A stretch of DNA of 64,000 nucleotides, from the NCBI GenBank assembly GCA_916048095.2, contig OU696588.1:4707001-4771000 (forward strand), given 5' to 3'. The translations under genes and the position numbers were made by a program. Numbering within the stretch: position 1 is the first letter of the stretch; each line of letters starts with the position of its first letter. This DNA comes from Sacculina carcini. Lineage: Eukaryota; Arthropoda; Thecostraca; Sacculinidae. Under the pieces are notes generated by a model. It was not told the DNA's origin. It saw only the letters and a program-made list of their open reading frames with translations, and ran no database searches. Shown one piece after another: positions 53,206-64,000 of the stretch.

Positions 53206-55862
53206 AGCAATATAATGTGCATTTGAGTCTCAAACGCTCGTGAAAAAATGCAAGCAACAACTCTTGGAAATGAATCGATTTTGTGATATTTGTATCATAA
53301 TTTGATTGTCAACAGATTAGCACATTAAATGCGGATAAATGGATTTAAAGATATGAAAAAGATTAATAATTTGTTAAATGTTGACCTGTATTTACAAGGA
53401 AACTACATGAATTATATCAAAATGCTAATGGTAATATATGTGATAACTTGTCCGTCTTGAAAACTGCATTTGTATAAGAAAAACCACAGTTCATGAGTGG
53501 CTGTGTGTAATTCTTCCAGCACCGTGAGTAGAGCTGGGAATCGTATGTGATAAATTTGGGCGCTTCATGTTTTTATTATGTGACGAAAACTGCCCAAATA
53601 TGTTGTCAAAAGTACCAACATTTCAATTGTCATATAATTTGAACTTTGGACTCTTTCGTAGATTATTTGCATTTTAAGCATGTATCAAGCGACATTCCAT
53701 TGGGGAGCCACCTTTAGAGGCGAAATGTTCATACTACGTGGCGAAAGTTTCACCTTGATTGGGCCCTTCCGATAAGGTAGAGGTGCAGTGGCGGCACAAG
53801 AATTCTTCCGATCAGGGGAGGGGAGTTGAGGGGGATAAGGAAAATATGTGTGGGGGCTCTGCGAAACATGAGAAACCACACTCGAAATGTTCATGGAAGA
53901 GGTGCCACTTTAGAGGTGCCATTTTGGACTTTTGCTTCGAGGCGCATTATTGCATGATTCGATTCTGCATGTATAGTTGATATGATGTTTTTCGAGTGAG
54001 CAGCCGATTTGTTGTATCGATCGAGCTGCGACTTGTGACCAGCGGACACGTTTTTCTCACATGCAACGCAAAACATTCTCTTCCTATATTTTTCTGTGAA
54101 AATTCGACTTCACATTGAATTCCTTCAACCTTTTAAGCGTGACAGTACAGACGTCATTTCATCAATTTGTGTTAATTCCAGAAAATAGAAATATGAAGTA
54201 CATGTATGTATAACCCTACCTTCCTAAAAAGCCAATGACACGTGTACCTAGCTTGGAGCGATTTGATCACACCAATTAAGCCATACCCACAACCCATACT
54301 GTAGATATCTAAGGGTATAACACCGTGCGACGCTCATAGTGTCCGGACTTGAGAAGCTATCAAGAACGTTGCTATATTTCCATTGTTAACATTGCTGGCG
54401 TTAATATTGTACGTGTATGCAGTGTTTGAGTGTGTCATAGCGTGTTGAATCCGTGATATGTGTAATTAAAATTATTAACAGAATAGATGGGCGCAACCTA
54501 TATAATTGAAATTCTGGGCGCAACCTATATAATTATATATTTGGACAATATTTTTCAGTGAAAATGACATTTTATGTTTTTTAGCTTGAAACGGCATTTT
54601 ATATTATGATTTTTTTTTATGTGATCACATCTAAAGAGTGTTCCAAAACGGCCGGTGATTTTGTGTTCACTTGTACATAAATACACACACTTTCACAAAT
54701 TCACTTACACATAAATGGCATGTGTTAGTGGTCTCCAACTCAGCCACCAAATTACCACGCATATCAGCGAATTCAATTTGTACATAGCACAAGAACGACT
54801 GTTTCTCTCATCAGATTAGCCATGTGTAAACACCCAGACACACTGACACACGAGTCATGATCGCGGGGTCGTTATATCCGTGCTGGCGTATAGATCGTGT
54901 GATACGTGTAAACATATGCTGCGATAATTATCAACAGCGTTAATAACACTGGTCTTCAAGCGAGAAAATGTCTGGCATGCAGTTTCAGAAGAGATTTTCA
55001 CCAATTTGAGTGTGCTGAATTCAAATCTGTTCTTACATTTTCTCCATCACGTCACGTTTTTTCACTTCAGATATCTTATTTTCACGAATTTGACAAATTC
55101 ACTGGGACAGTAGATCCACGCGTTGAGAGGCGGATGAATAATTTTAATGAAAATATAAACTGATATAGCTCAAAATCCTAATGTAATAGAAAAATTATGA
55201 GTTAATTTTCGTATTCAGCTACCCAAATTTAGTCAAAATGTGTTTTACATCCCCTTTTGCCAGAAAACTGGTGTTGTCCAGTGTAATCGGCACAGGTCGT
55301 GTGTGTTCATACTGCGAGAACCCAAATCATCCCATAGAAAATAGTAGTGAACAAAGGTAATGGGGATATTACGTGCAGGGTACGTTTGGTCTCGTTTCTG
55401 GCTCTCTTTTTCTCTCCTATCCCAACCCAGCGTAGAAAGAGAGAGTGCCGGAAAAGCAGAAAAACGTACTGCCACAAGGAACTGAGTCTGTTTGGTATCT
55501 GCGGTTCACATGTAGCACGTGCATGCTTCATGTCTGTTACTATCGTGCTGAACATCAATTGTGTGGAGGAGCGGGTACAGACAGGGTAGCTGGCACCCGT
55601 CAATCACACGTCACACACACACACACACACACGTCACACGCACACACACACCAACAAGATAAACATGAATGTGAAATATGGCACTGACAGACGTGACGTC
55701 ATCGTCGTCACACACACACACACACACGCACGCACACACACTGTTATCTGTTCATTAAGGCATATTTGCTCGCTGAGTGTTCACAAACAGTTGAACCAAA
55801 TCACTGACATCTTCACTTGTTCAGTGTCGACTCTCACTGTCACTACTCCGTTATATTGAGCC
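53206..55862. other. Intergenic DNA, no gene seen
   Basis: AT-rich. 53690-53960 has GC-rich AGTGGCGGCACAAG and a GGGGAGGGGAG run that look like a degraded DNA transposon. CA tracts occur at 55615-55650 and 55710-55741. No exon could be supported. Confidence 0.4.
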
Positions 55863-55976
55863 ATGGATGAGCCACGAGTACACTATCGTGTCAGCAATGA
55901 CCCCGGGGCATTGACCTGGGGTCACGCGACCATCCCCGTCCACCGACAAGTGACCTTCCATCCAACTCTACCTCAG
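55863..55976 (+). CDS. Candidate first exon of an unidentified gene
   Basis: ATG opens 38 codons (MDEPRVHYRVSNDPGALTWG ...), more GC-rich than the surroundings, ending in a good donor CAG|GTGAGA. I do not recognise the protein. It would join in phase to 61516-61674. Confidence 0.5.
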
Positions 55977-56007
55977 GTGAGACTATTAGCCTTGTTAATT
56001 ATATATT

Positions 56008-57760
56008 ACTAGCATTAAAACCCGCCCGTTGTGCGGAGGAATTCATAAAGATATTGCAAATTAAAAATAAATAAGGCAAACTCATAAAAACCTTAATAAA
56101 TTAAAAAATCTAAATTTCATTATTTTTAATTTTATTTTGACAAAATATTTTCACTCAGCTCCCCTCATATTCAAACCCGGCCGACGTGCGGAATAATTCA
56201 GAACTCGAACACCATCCGTTCTGGTTCATGAAGTCAAATCCATTAGTATTGTATATGAATTCATTCTACACGGTGAAATTGAACGTTTTATTGCTGCCCG
56301 CGGGACATTTATATTTCATAAAAATGAGCCATTGCTTCGTTTGCGTTTGAAGCCCATGATCATTGAACCAGCGAACCATGAACCAGCGCAATTATGTCAC
56401 CTCATATTTGAGCATACATACACAGACAGACAGATAATTCCTTCTTTATGTATATATATAGCATTAAAACCCGCCCGTTGTGCGTAGCAATTCATAAAAA
56501 TATTGCAAATTAAAAATAAATAAGGCAAACTCATAAAAACCTTAATAAATTAAAAAATCTAAATTTCATTATTTTTAATTTTATTTTGACAAAATATTTT
56601 CACTCAGCTCCCCTCATATTTAAACCCGGCCGACGTGCGGAATAATTCAGAACTCGAACACCATCCGTTCTGGTTCATGAAGTCAAATCCATTAGTATTG
56701 TATATGAATTCATTCTACACGGTGAAATTGAACGTTTTATTGCTGCCCGCGGGTCATTTATATTTCATAAAAATGAGCCATTGCTTCGTTTGCGTTTGAA
56801 GCCCATGATCATTGAACCAGCGAACCATGAACCAGCGCAATTATGTCACCTCATATTTGAGCATACATACACAGACAGACAGATAATTTCTTCTTTATGT
56901 ATATACATTATGCTATGTATGTATATAGCATTAAAACCCGCCCGTTGTGCGGAGCAATTCATAACATGAAATTCATATTCAATTCATAAAAAAATGGAAA
57001 ATTAAAAATGAATTAGGGTAAACTCATAGAAATAATAATCAATTGAAACTTCTAAGTTTAATTATTTTTATTTCGACAAAATATTTCCCCTCAGTCCGCC
57101 TGAGTCATTTTTAAACCCGCCCGTCGTGCTGAATAAATCAGAGCTCGAACACGATCCGTTCTGGATCTTGAAGTCAAATCGATTGGTTTTGTGTATGTAT
57201 TAATTCTACAGGGGAAATTGAACGTTCTATTGTCTATAGTTGCTGCCCGCGGAGCCTTTTTATTTAAAAAAAAAACACCTTGTTCTTGAAACATTTGAAA
57301 AAATGAACTAAAAAATGGAAACACTTTTTTTAAACCCGCCCGTCGTGCGGAACAATTCACACAATGAAAATCATATTTGAAGTCAAATCCATTGGTTTTG
57401 TGTATGGATTAATTCTACAGGGGAAATTGAACGTTCTATTGTCTATAGTTGCTGCCCGCGGAACATTTTTATTTATAAAAAAATTACATTTTTTTAAATG
57501 AACCATTTGAAAAAATGAACTAAAAACACTTTTTTAAACCCGCCCGTCGTGCGGAACAATTCATACAATAAAATTCATATCAAATCCATAAAATATAATG
57601 AATACAAATTGAAAACCAAAAAATGTAACCTATAAATATCTTAACCAAGAGAAAAGTATAAATGTGAATATTTTTGTTCTTATTTTGACAAATATTATCC
57701 CTCAACCCGCCTGATATATATATCTGCCCGTCGTGTGGTATAATTCAGAACACAAACACG
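56008..57760. repeat. Complex repeat of about 450 bp units
   Basis: AGCATTAAAACCCGCCCGTT recurs at 56011, 56460 and 56927; a related half-unit (AAACCCG(G/C)CCG.CGTGCGG) recurs inside and at 57109, 57330 and 57535. The first two units are almost identical. They contain ACAGACAGACAGATAAT and TATATATA ends. Probably a non-autonomous element in tandem; family unknown. Confidence 0.8.
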
Positions 57761-58429
57761 AAACAAACAATGAAAGATGATGAAATCTTTTCATCAGAAT
57801 GTTTCTAAACTATATTTATTACTTAACATCATTCCCCAATATCATTTGCCTAAGTACTATTTCACTTTTACCGCTATAATATTTATTGTTAAAATTTATA
57901 TATTTTCCGCTATCATTAAAACCCAATATAACCTGAGTCAAACCTACCCAACCCAACCCAACCATTCAATCTTGACCGCACTCAGCCTAGTCTGAGGTGA
58001 TTTAACTTATTTGTTTGTGATCACAAAATATACTGATTCGATCATAATTTGTAATCAGAAGACTGAGATTATCTACCCCAGGGGTCCCAAACATGCGGCC
58101 CACCAATATTTATCTCTCAACCCGCCAATATAGTATCGGGACCAAACTGTAAGGCAGCTAAATTAACATTTGTTACATAATGCGATATAATTATACACCA
58201 TTATCATATTATCTCATAATTCCCGGTTAATGCTTCCACTAACGCATCATATTCATACAGTTGTTATTTTTTGGATTACACCGATATTACAGCCCTTGAT
58301 ATCACAGCCGATATTATATTATGCAATCTATATTCTGCTGCGTATTATTCCTAATAAATATATCGGATAATATATGACTGGACTTCAGTGAAATTATATC
58401 AGTGTATATTCATGTGTAATCGCAAGTAA

Positions 58430-60120
58430 TAATAGCTGTCAAATTGGCAACATGACATTTTGACTTTACACCGCCGTAACTTCCTTTAGATACACTTTGG
58501 AAAATTACAAATTATACCGTATTGTAGAAAAACAAAATTTCTAGCACGATGGTATAATTTATTTTCACGTATAACGAATAGTTACTGAGAAATAGTAGAA
58601 AAATTAATTATATTTAGTCGCCCGGTGTTCAAGTGTAATTTTATGTGTAAGTGTAAGATGTATTTGAGAATTTTGCCAATTTTACACGTTTTTTGTATCA
58701 TTTGTGGGTATAAATTATAACTCATCTTGTAGAACACAAATTATCTACACAGTAGTATATTTCTGTGTAATCGCAAGTGCGCATAATAGCTGTCAAATTG
58801 GCAATATGTCCTTTTGACTTTACACCGCCGTAACTTACTTCAGATATACTTTGGAAAATTACAAATTATACCGTATTGTACAAAACAAAATCTCTAGCAC
58901 GATGGTATAATTCATTTTAATTTGTGACAATTAGTTTTTGAGAAATAGGTAGAAAAATGAATTAATTTTAGTCACCCGGTGTTCAAGTGTAATTTTGGAT
59001 GTATTTGCGAATTTTGCCAATTTTACACGTGTTTTGTATCATTTTTGGGTATAAATTATAACTCATCTTGTAGAACACAAAATTATCTACACAGTAGTAT
59101 ATTCTTGTGTAATCGCAAGTGCGCATAATAGCTGTCAAATTGGCAATATGTCCTTTTGACTTTACACCGCCGTAACTTCCTTTAGATACACTTTGGAAAA
59201 TTACAAGTTATACCGTATTGTAGAAAACAAAATTTCTAGCACGATGGTATAATTTATTGTAATGTGTGACAAATAGTTCCTGAGGAATGGGTAGAAAAAT
59301 GAATTAATTTTAATCACCCGGTGTTCAAGTGTAATTTTGGATGTATTTGAGAATTTTGCCAATTGTACACGTTTTTTGTATCATTTGTGGGTATAAATTA
59401 TAACTTTTCTTGTAGGACACAAAATTATCTACACAATAGTATAATTTTCATAGCTGTACCATTGCTGGTTTCTGAGGAATAGATAGCGGAATATTGACCA
59501 AAATATTCACGTTTTTTGTGCTAATTTTGCCTTTTTGCTTTTTTGTCATTTACACTTCACACCGCCGTAACTTTTTTTTAATACACTTTGGAAAATTTAA
59601 ATTTATACCGTGCTGTAGCAAACGAAATTTCCAGCATGATGGTATTATTTATTTAGATGTGTGATCATTAGTTTTTGAGAAATAGAGAAAAAGGTATAGA
59701 ACATCGGACGCGTGGAGTTTAAATAAAATTTTGAATGTAGATTGATTTTTCTTCCATTTTACATGTTTTATATTTAATTTTTGGGTAGAAATTTTAATTC
59801 GTTGAGTAGAACAGAAAATTTTCTACACAGTGTATAATTTTTATAGTTGTACCATTGCTGGTTTAGGAGGAGTAGTCTTCAGAAAATTTACCAAAATTTT
59901 CGCATTTTTCAGGGTTCATTTTGTCTTTTCACCGCTATAACTTTTTTTGATTTAATTTTTGAAATTTAAAATTTAATCTGAAGTGTAGACAAGAAAATTT
60001 CCAACGTGATGGTATAAATTTTGAGCGGGTAGGCCAAGTGGTGGCCAAATAATAGCTGATAGAAAATGGACCAAGGAGGGTTGAACAGACACACAGACAC
60101 ACACACACACACACAGAGGA
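58430..60120. repeat. Diverged tandem repeat of about 345 bp units
   Basis: AGCTGTCAAATTGGCAA recurs at 58434, 58788 and 59130, each followed by TTTACACCGCCGTAACTT and AGCACGATGGTATAA. A fourth, more diverged unit follows to about 60000. It ends in CAGACACACAGACACAC and TTTTATATATATAG. Confidence 0.8.
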
Positions 60121-60125
60121 TCTCT

Positions 60126-60830
60126 TTTATATATATAGATACAGTGGTTGCCGCGTGCGATAAAAATGAGCGATAAACGATAATTATATTGTTTAATTAT
60201 CGCTGAGTTCAAATCGTTTATCGCAGTTTTCTAAAATGATCGCTCATGAGGAACGATAAGCGAATAATAAATGATAAACGATAAGTTCAAAAGAATGTTG
60301 TAAAAATTTAAAAATGTGCACGGCGGCAATAGTCACAACAGCCCGCCTGACGTTTCCAGACCATTTCAAGCTGAAAGTATATATAGGGTAGAGACTAGAA
60401 GGATCAACTCTGATTCGACGACTCTGGGCCTTGCCCAGCTCTGCTGACGTGGAGCGCATGTTCAGCCCTGCTGATTACGTCCTCAGGCCCAAGCGTGCAT
60501 GCATGACCAGCGACAGGTTCGAGAAGCTGGACTTCACATGCAGCTCCTGGATGCTGTCTTGAGGAGGGAGAGTCTGAGTCAGAGAGACTAATGTGGAATA
60601 GAACTTGTAGACCTTAGACTGGTTCCAGTGGCAGTGATAGTTTGTATGTTTTTAATTATAAATATTTCAACTAAATGAAGGTTTCGTATCATTTATCGCA
60701 AGTTAACATTTATTTATCGTTTATCGCAGGTTGGGTTTTGAATTTTTTTTCTTTTATCGCAGGTTTGGGAAAAATATTATGGTTTTATCGTAATCGCAAG
60801 TTAAGAAAAAAAGTTACCGCATAAACCACC
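60126..60830 (+). mobile_element. hAT element remnant with dimerisation domain
   Basis: Ends CAGTGGTTGCCGCG and (inverted) CGGTGGTTTATGCGG. Inside, about 60420-60560 encodes LPSSADVERMFSPADYVLRP and KRACMTSDRFEKL, the C-terminal dimerisation motif of hAT transposases. The rest of the transposase is absent. Confidence 0.8.
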
Positions 60831-61515
60831 GATATTATAATAATATATTTATAATAAACACATCTGAAACTAAGACACTACAATCATGAACGTTTTTATA
60901 AAAAAGCTTGTTAAGAATTTTCATTCTAAATGGAATTATTGTAAAAAACTTGTACCTGAATACAATTCAATTTTAAATTTTACGCATTCTCAAATTAAAC
61001 GTGTAATTAAGTATTGATTATCCTCAAACTCGTGGATATTGAAGTGTACAAGGTGATGTACTGTCAGTATATACTGACACACAGACTGTCGGCTTATTTC
61101 AAGCCGGACTCTTAACCGGGATGCTCGCACACTTCGGGAATAACGGAACCTGGTTCCTAGGGGATGCGAGGATACTTGTGAAAGAAAATATGTTCGAACT
61201 TTCATATATGCATTTCATTTCATACATATACTTTCAAATATGTTCGTTCATTATATTTTCCTGGAAACATATTTTGTTTCACCCTCTTGAATGAACTTAA
61301 GCCGTATGAATAATAATGAATAAAGAACTGGCATTGTGTCGTTCGTATTTGTATCTTTTTCATGTAGTTATCAAGAATTCAGGGAGTGCTGGACCTGACT
61401 TCTGATTTGAAAATGGTACAAACAGTGATCAAGGTTGAGAACCACTGGCTTAGTCGCACCGTTATTTCATGGTCGTGTATGTGTGTGTGTATGTGTGTAT
61501 GTTGATAAGTTACAG

Positions 61516-61674
61516 TCGGAAGAGGACCAAGACACGGTGATATGCGGCCTGTGGTGTTGTCTCACTAGAATTGTCCGAGCTATCGTGACAAGACTGAGAA
61601 AACTCTTGCCCAGAAAGTCAACACAAATTCCACTAGAAGATTGGCAACATTTGCGCTACATGCACGTCTATTGA
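61516..61674 (+). CDS. Candidate last exon of an unidentified small protein
   Basis: Acceptor TTACAG after a GT-rich tract; 52 codons to TGA. It encodes EEDQDTVICGLWCCLTRIV and RAIVTRLRKLLPRK: a short Cys-rich hydrophobic stretch followed by basic residues. Joined to 55863-55976 it would give about 90 residues. Other exons may lie between. Confidence 0.45.
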   Translation, partial: SEEDQDTVICGLWCCLTRIVRAIVTRLRKLLPRKSTQIPLEDWQHLRYMHVY

Positions 61675-62042
61675 TTCACTACTGAGTCACTATTGAGTCA
61701 CTACTGAGTCACTATTGAGTCACTACTGAGTCACTATTGAGTCACTACTGAGTCACTATTGAGTCACTATTGAGTCACTACTGAGTCACTACTGAGTCAC
61801 TATTGAGTCACTATTGAGTCACTACTGAGTCACTATTGAGTCACTACTGAGTCACTACTGAGTCACTACTGAGTCACTATTGAGTCACTACTGAGTCACT
61901 ACTGAGTCACTACTGAGTCACTATTGAGTCACTACTGAGTCACTACTGAGTCACTATTGAGTCACTACTGAGTCACTATTGAGTCACTGCTGAGTCACTA
62001 TTGAGTCACTACTGAGTCACTATTGAGTCACTACTCAGTCAC
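61675..62042 (+). repeat. 11 bp tandem array of TGAGTCA
   Basis: About 33 units of TGAGTCACTAC or TGAGTCACTAT, beginning directly after the stop codon at 61672-61674. Confidence 0.97.
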
Positions 62043-62379
62043 CATCACTATCATCAAGTCTTTCAATAAATCCGCCCAACGAGTCGCATTTTCACGTGAC
62101 ATATCTCATGAGGCGCTTGTCCACACAGCCAGTGTATATTACGCTGTTTTAGCAATGAGCTCAATTTATTGTGTGTATGCGTATATATGCATGTGTATAT
62201 GCATGTGAGTGCGTTTGTCTGAATGTGTAGAATTAGCGTATATGTGTATGTGAGTGTGATATTTAGTAAGAATATCGAAAGAAAAACTTCTTGACAAAAA
62301 AGAACATTCACGTTTATTGTATTATATCAGTCCGAGACATGAAATGCTTGCTTCAATACATCGCCGTCTCAAATAAATG

Positions 62380-62436
62380 CCACCGCGGAGAACTTCACCG
62401 TGGAGAACTTCACCGTGGAGAACTTCACCGCGGATA
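62380..62436 (+). repeat. 15 bp tandem repeat
   Basis: Three to four units of CGTGGAGAACTTCAC. Short; no further role seen. Confidence 0.8.
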
Positions 62437-62670
62437 ATGGGCTGTCACGTGACTTTGTCAGCAAGCAACTTGTCGCACAGCACAACTCAAATACCAAGCT
62501 ACAATAACCCAATAAAAAATAAACCAAAACACACACACACACGCTCAACACATATTCGACCAAAATTAACACAATACAAACTCACAGGGGACACACGTGT
62601 AGGAAAAACAACACTCCAAATATACACACAGCATAAACTCACAAGTGTGTCTGTCTGTCTGCATCTGTTT

Positions 62671-62701
<31 letters not shown>

Positions 62702-62761
62702 AATGTGTATGCTGAAATGTTGAGCAGTACAGCACATTCACCTGACCCCCTGTCAGCAGGG

Positions 62762-62849
62762 AGAGAGGGGTGATAGCACCCCCGAGTGACTGACAAGTGA
62801 TTGACAAGTGACTCACGAGTGACTGACGAGTGACTGACAAGTGACTCAC
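62762..62849 (-). repeat. 11 bp repeat starting at a splice donor
   Basis: On the minus strand GTGAGTCACTT and GTCAGTCACTC units follow one another for six periods, starting at the donor of the exon at 62850-63012. Confidence 0.8.
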
Positions 62850-63012
62850 GCATCACACTTGTAAGAGACGACAGTGTCGACTTTGTGAATGCGAGTGGAG
62901 AAAGAGCGCAGTCTGACTTGTTCAGAGTTGGCGATGAAGCAGGGAGCACTGTCGTTCCAGGTGGCCGGCACTTCGGCATCGCGGCACGTGTGAATCAACA
63001 AGTTAAACGAAC
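62850..63012 (-). CDS. Internal exon of an unidentified minus-strand gene
   Basis: Acceptor GTGTGTGTGTGCAG, donor GATGC|GTGAGT. 54 codons including LLIHTCRDAEVPATWNDSAP, CFIANSEQVRLRSFSTRIH and DTVVSYKC. Three cysteines and GC-rich codons unlike the flanks. I do not recognise the family. It enters with two bases of a codon and leaves two. Confidence 0.6.
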
Positions 63013-63113
63013 CTGCACACACACACATACACAAGCATATGCATACATACATACACATGTAGACACATACATACACATATACCTGACACTTGCATCTATA
63101 CGTCAATGCATTT

Positions 63114-63114
<1 letters not shown>

Positions 63115-63152
<38 letters not shown>

Positions 63153-63475
63153 TAATGTGTGTGTGTGTGTGTTAATGTGTGTGTGTGTGTGTGTGTATGT
63201 GTTAATGTGTGTGTGTGTGTGTGTTAGTGCCAGTGTGTGTATGTATTAATGTGTGTGTGTGTTAATGTGTGTGTGTGTGTGTGTGTGTGTTAATGTGTGT
63301 GTGTGTGTGTTAATGTGTTTGTGTGTGTCAGTGTGTGTGTGTGTGTTAATGTGTTTGTGTGTGTATGTATTAGTGTGTGTGTGCTAGTGGGTGAGTGTGT
63401 CAGTGTCAGTGTGTTGGCGTCAGTGTGTGTGCTAGTGGGTGAGTGTGTCAGTGTCAGTGTGTTAGTGTCAATCAA
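63115..63475 (+). repeat. TG-rich minisatellite
   Basis: GT tracts broken by TTAATG and CAGTG words in irregular 20-40 bp units, ending in (AATC)n at 63467-63492. Confidence 0.92.
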
Positions 63476-63660
63476 TCAATCAATCAATCAATCGATCAAT
63501 GCTTCATTGCAATCGCTGGGCACGCGCTTTTCATTGCAATATATACATACATAATACTAACATACATATATATAAATACACACATACATACATGTATGAA
63601 CATACACACAAATACATACATACACATACACAAACATGGTAGCATTTATCGTTCAAATAT

Positions 63661-64000
63661 ATATTACAAAATTTTGGCCGCTTCATAGTTTATACGTTTG
63701 CGAGCTGCTTCCGTGGATATTTTCGGCAGTTCAAGCTGTCTTGTTCGTCTCAAGTTGATGTTGTGTTCACGTGCTGGTTCAAATGTCTCGTACAAGGCAG
63801 TGGGTTTTCGGGTCGTCGTTATCGTTCGAATAAGTCGTTTTCTATTGTCGTTGATGAGTGCGTCCACTGTAGGTAGGCCGAGCTCTCTACAAGTTTCGGA
63901 AATGTGGTCGTATTTTAGTTTTTTCGTGAGGACTCGTGCGCAGAAATTGATAATTTTTTGGATTCGCTGTTTTTGGATAACTCCGGTAGCACCATAAACA
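63661..64000 (-). mobile_element. LINE reverse transcriptase C-terminal fragment at window edge
   Basis: Minus strand: VIQKQRIQKIINFCARVLTK, ISETCRELGLPTVDALINDN and HNINLRRTRQLELPKIST, then a stop at 63664. These are the usual post-RT residues of LINEs. It continues outside the window. Confidence 0.75.

Noticed and set aside
63467..63492. (AATC)n run as a CRISPR-like or telomeric repeat
   Set aside because: Only six short units, no spacers, in a eukaryotic microsatellite cluster.

Overview
This is nuclear DNA from an animal. It has multi-exon genes with GT-AG introns, non-LTR retrotransposons, DNA transposons (Tc1/mariner-like and hAT-like), many (GT)n/(CA)n microsatellites and several minisatellites. 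A Piwi-clade Argonaute and a prosaposin-type gene show it is a metazoan, probably an invertebrate; the sequence does not let me name the species.

Layout. (1) About 1-22113, minus strand: a prosaposin-like gene, 13 exons visible, running off the left edge. It encodes a signal peptide, one saposin-A domain and at least five saposin-B domains. Its introns hold LINE fragments, hAT-like and fold-back MITEs and a 2.57 kb Tc1/mariner-type transposon nested in an older LINE. (2) 22114-22912: an 800 bp divergent intergenic interval. (3) 22913-48765, plus strand: a complete Piwi gene that I could assemble as 19 in-phase exons (about 994 codons) with PAZ, MID and PIWI domains and an intact D-E-D-H tetrad. 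Intron 3 holds a nearly intact antisense LINE. Intron 10 holds about 90 copies of a 48 bp repeat made from the exon 10 donor junction, and seven spare copies of the exon 11 acceptor. (4) 49290-53205: a LINE with a 2A-like motif. (5) 53206-64000: repeat-rich DNA with an unidentified two-exon plus-strand candidate gene, an unidentified minus-strand exon, a hAT remnant and a LINE fragment at the edge.

Most unusual feature. Nearly every intron of both genes carries a (TG)n tract, in the sense of transcription, just before the 3' AG; many introns also start with a CT- or GTCT-rich tract after the donor. The 3' ends of retroelements abut these TG tracts at several acceptors. In one intron both splice sites have been amplified in tandem. 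Together this suggests that GU-rich 3' splice sites act both as splicing signals and as landing or slippage sites for repeats.

Exon boundaries were set by reading-frame continuity, family resemblance and GT-AG rules, not by transcripts. Phases agree across all Piwi exons and all prosaposin exons, which is the main reason to trust them.
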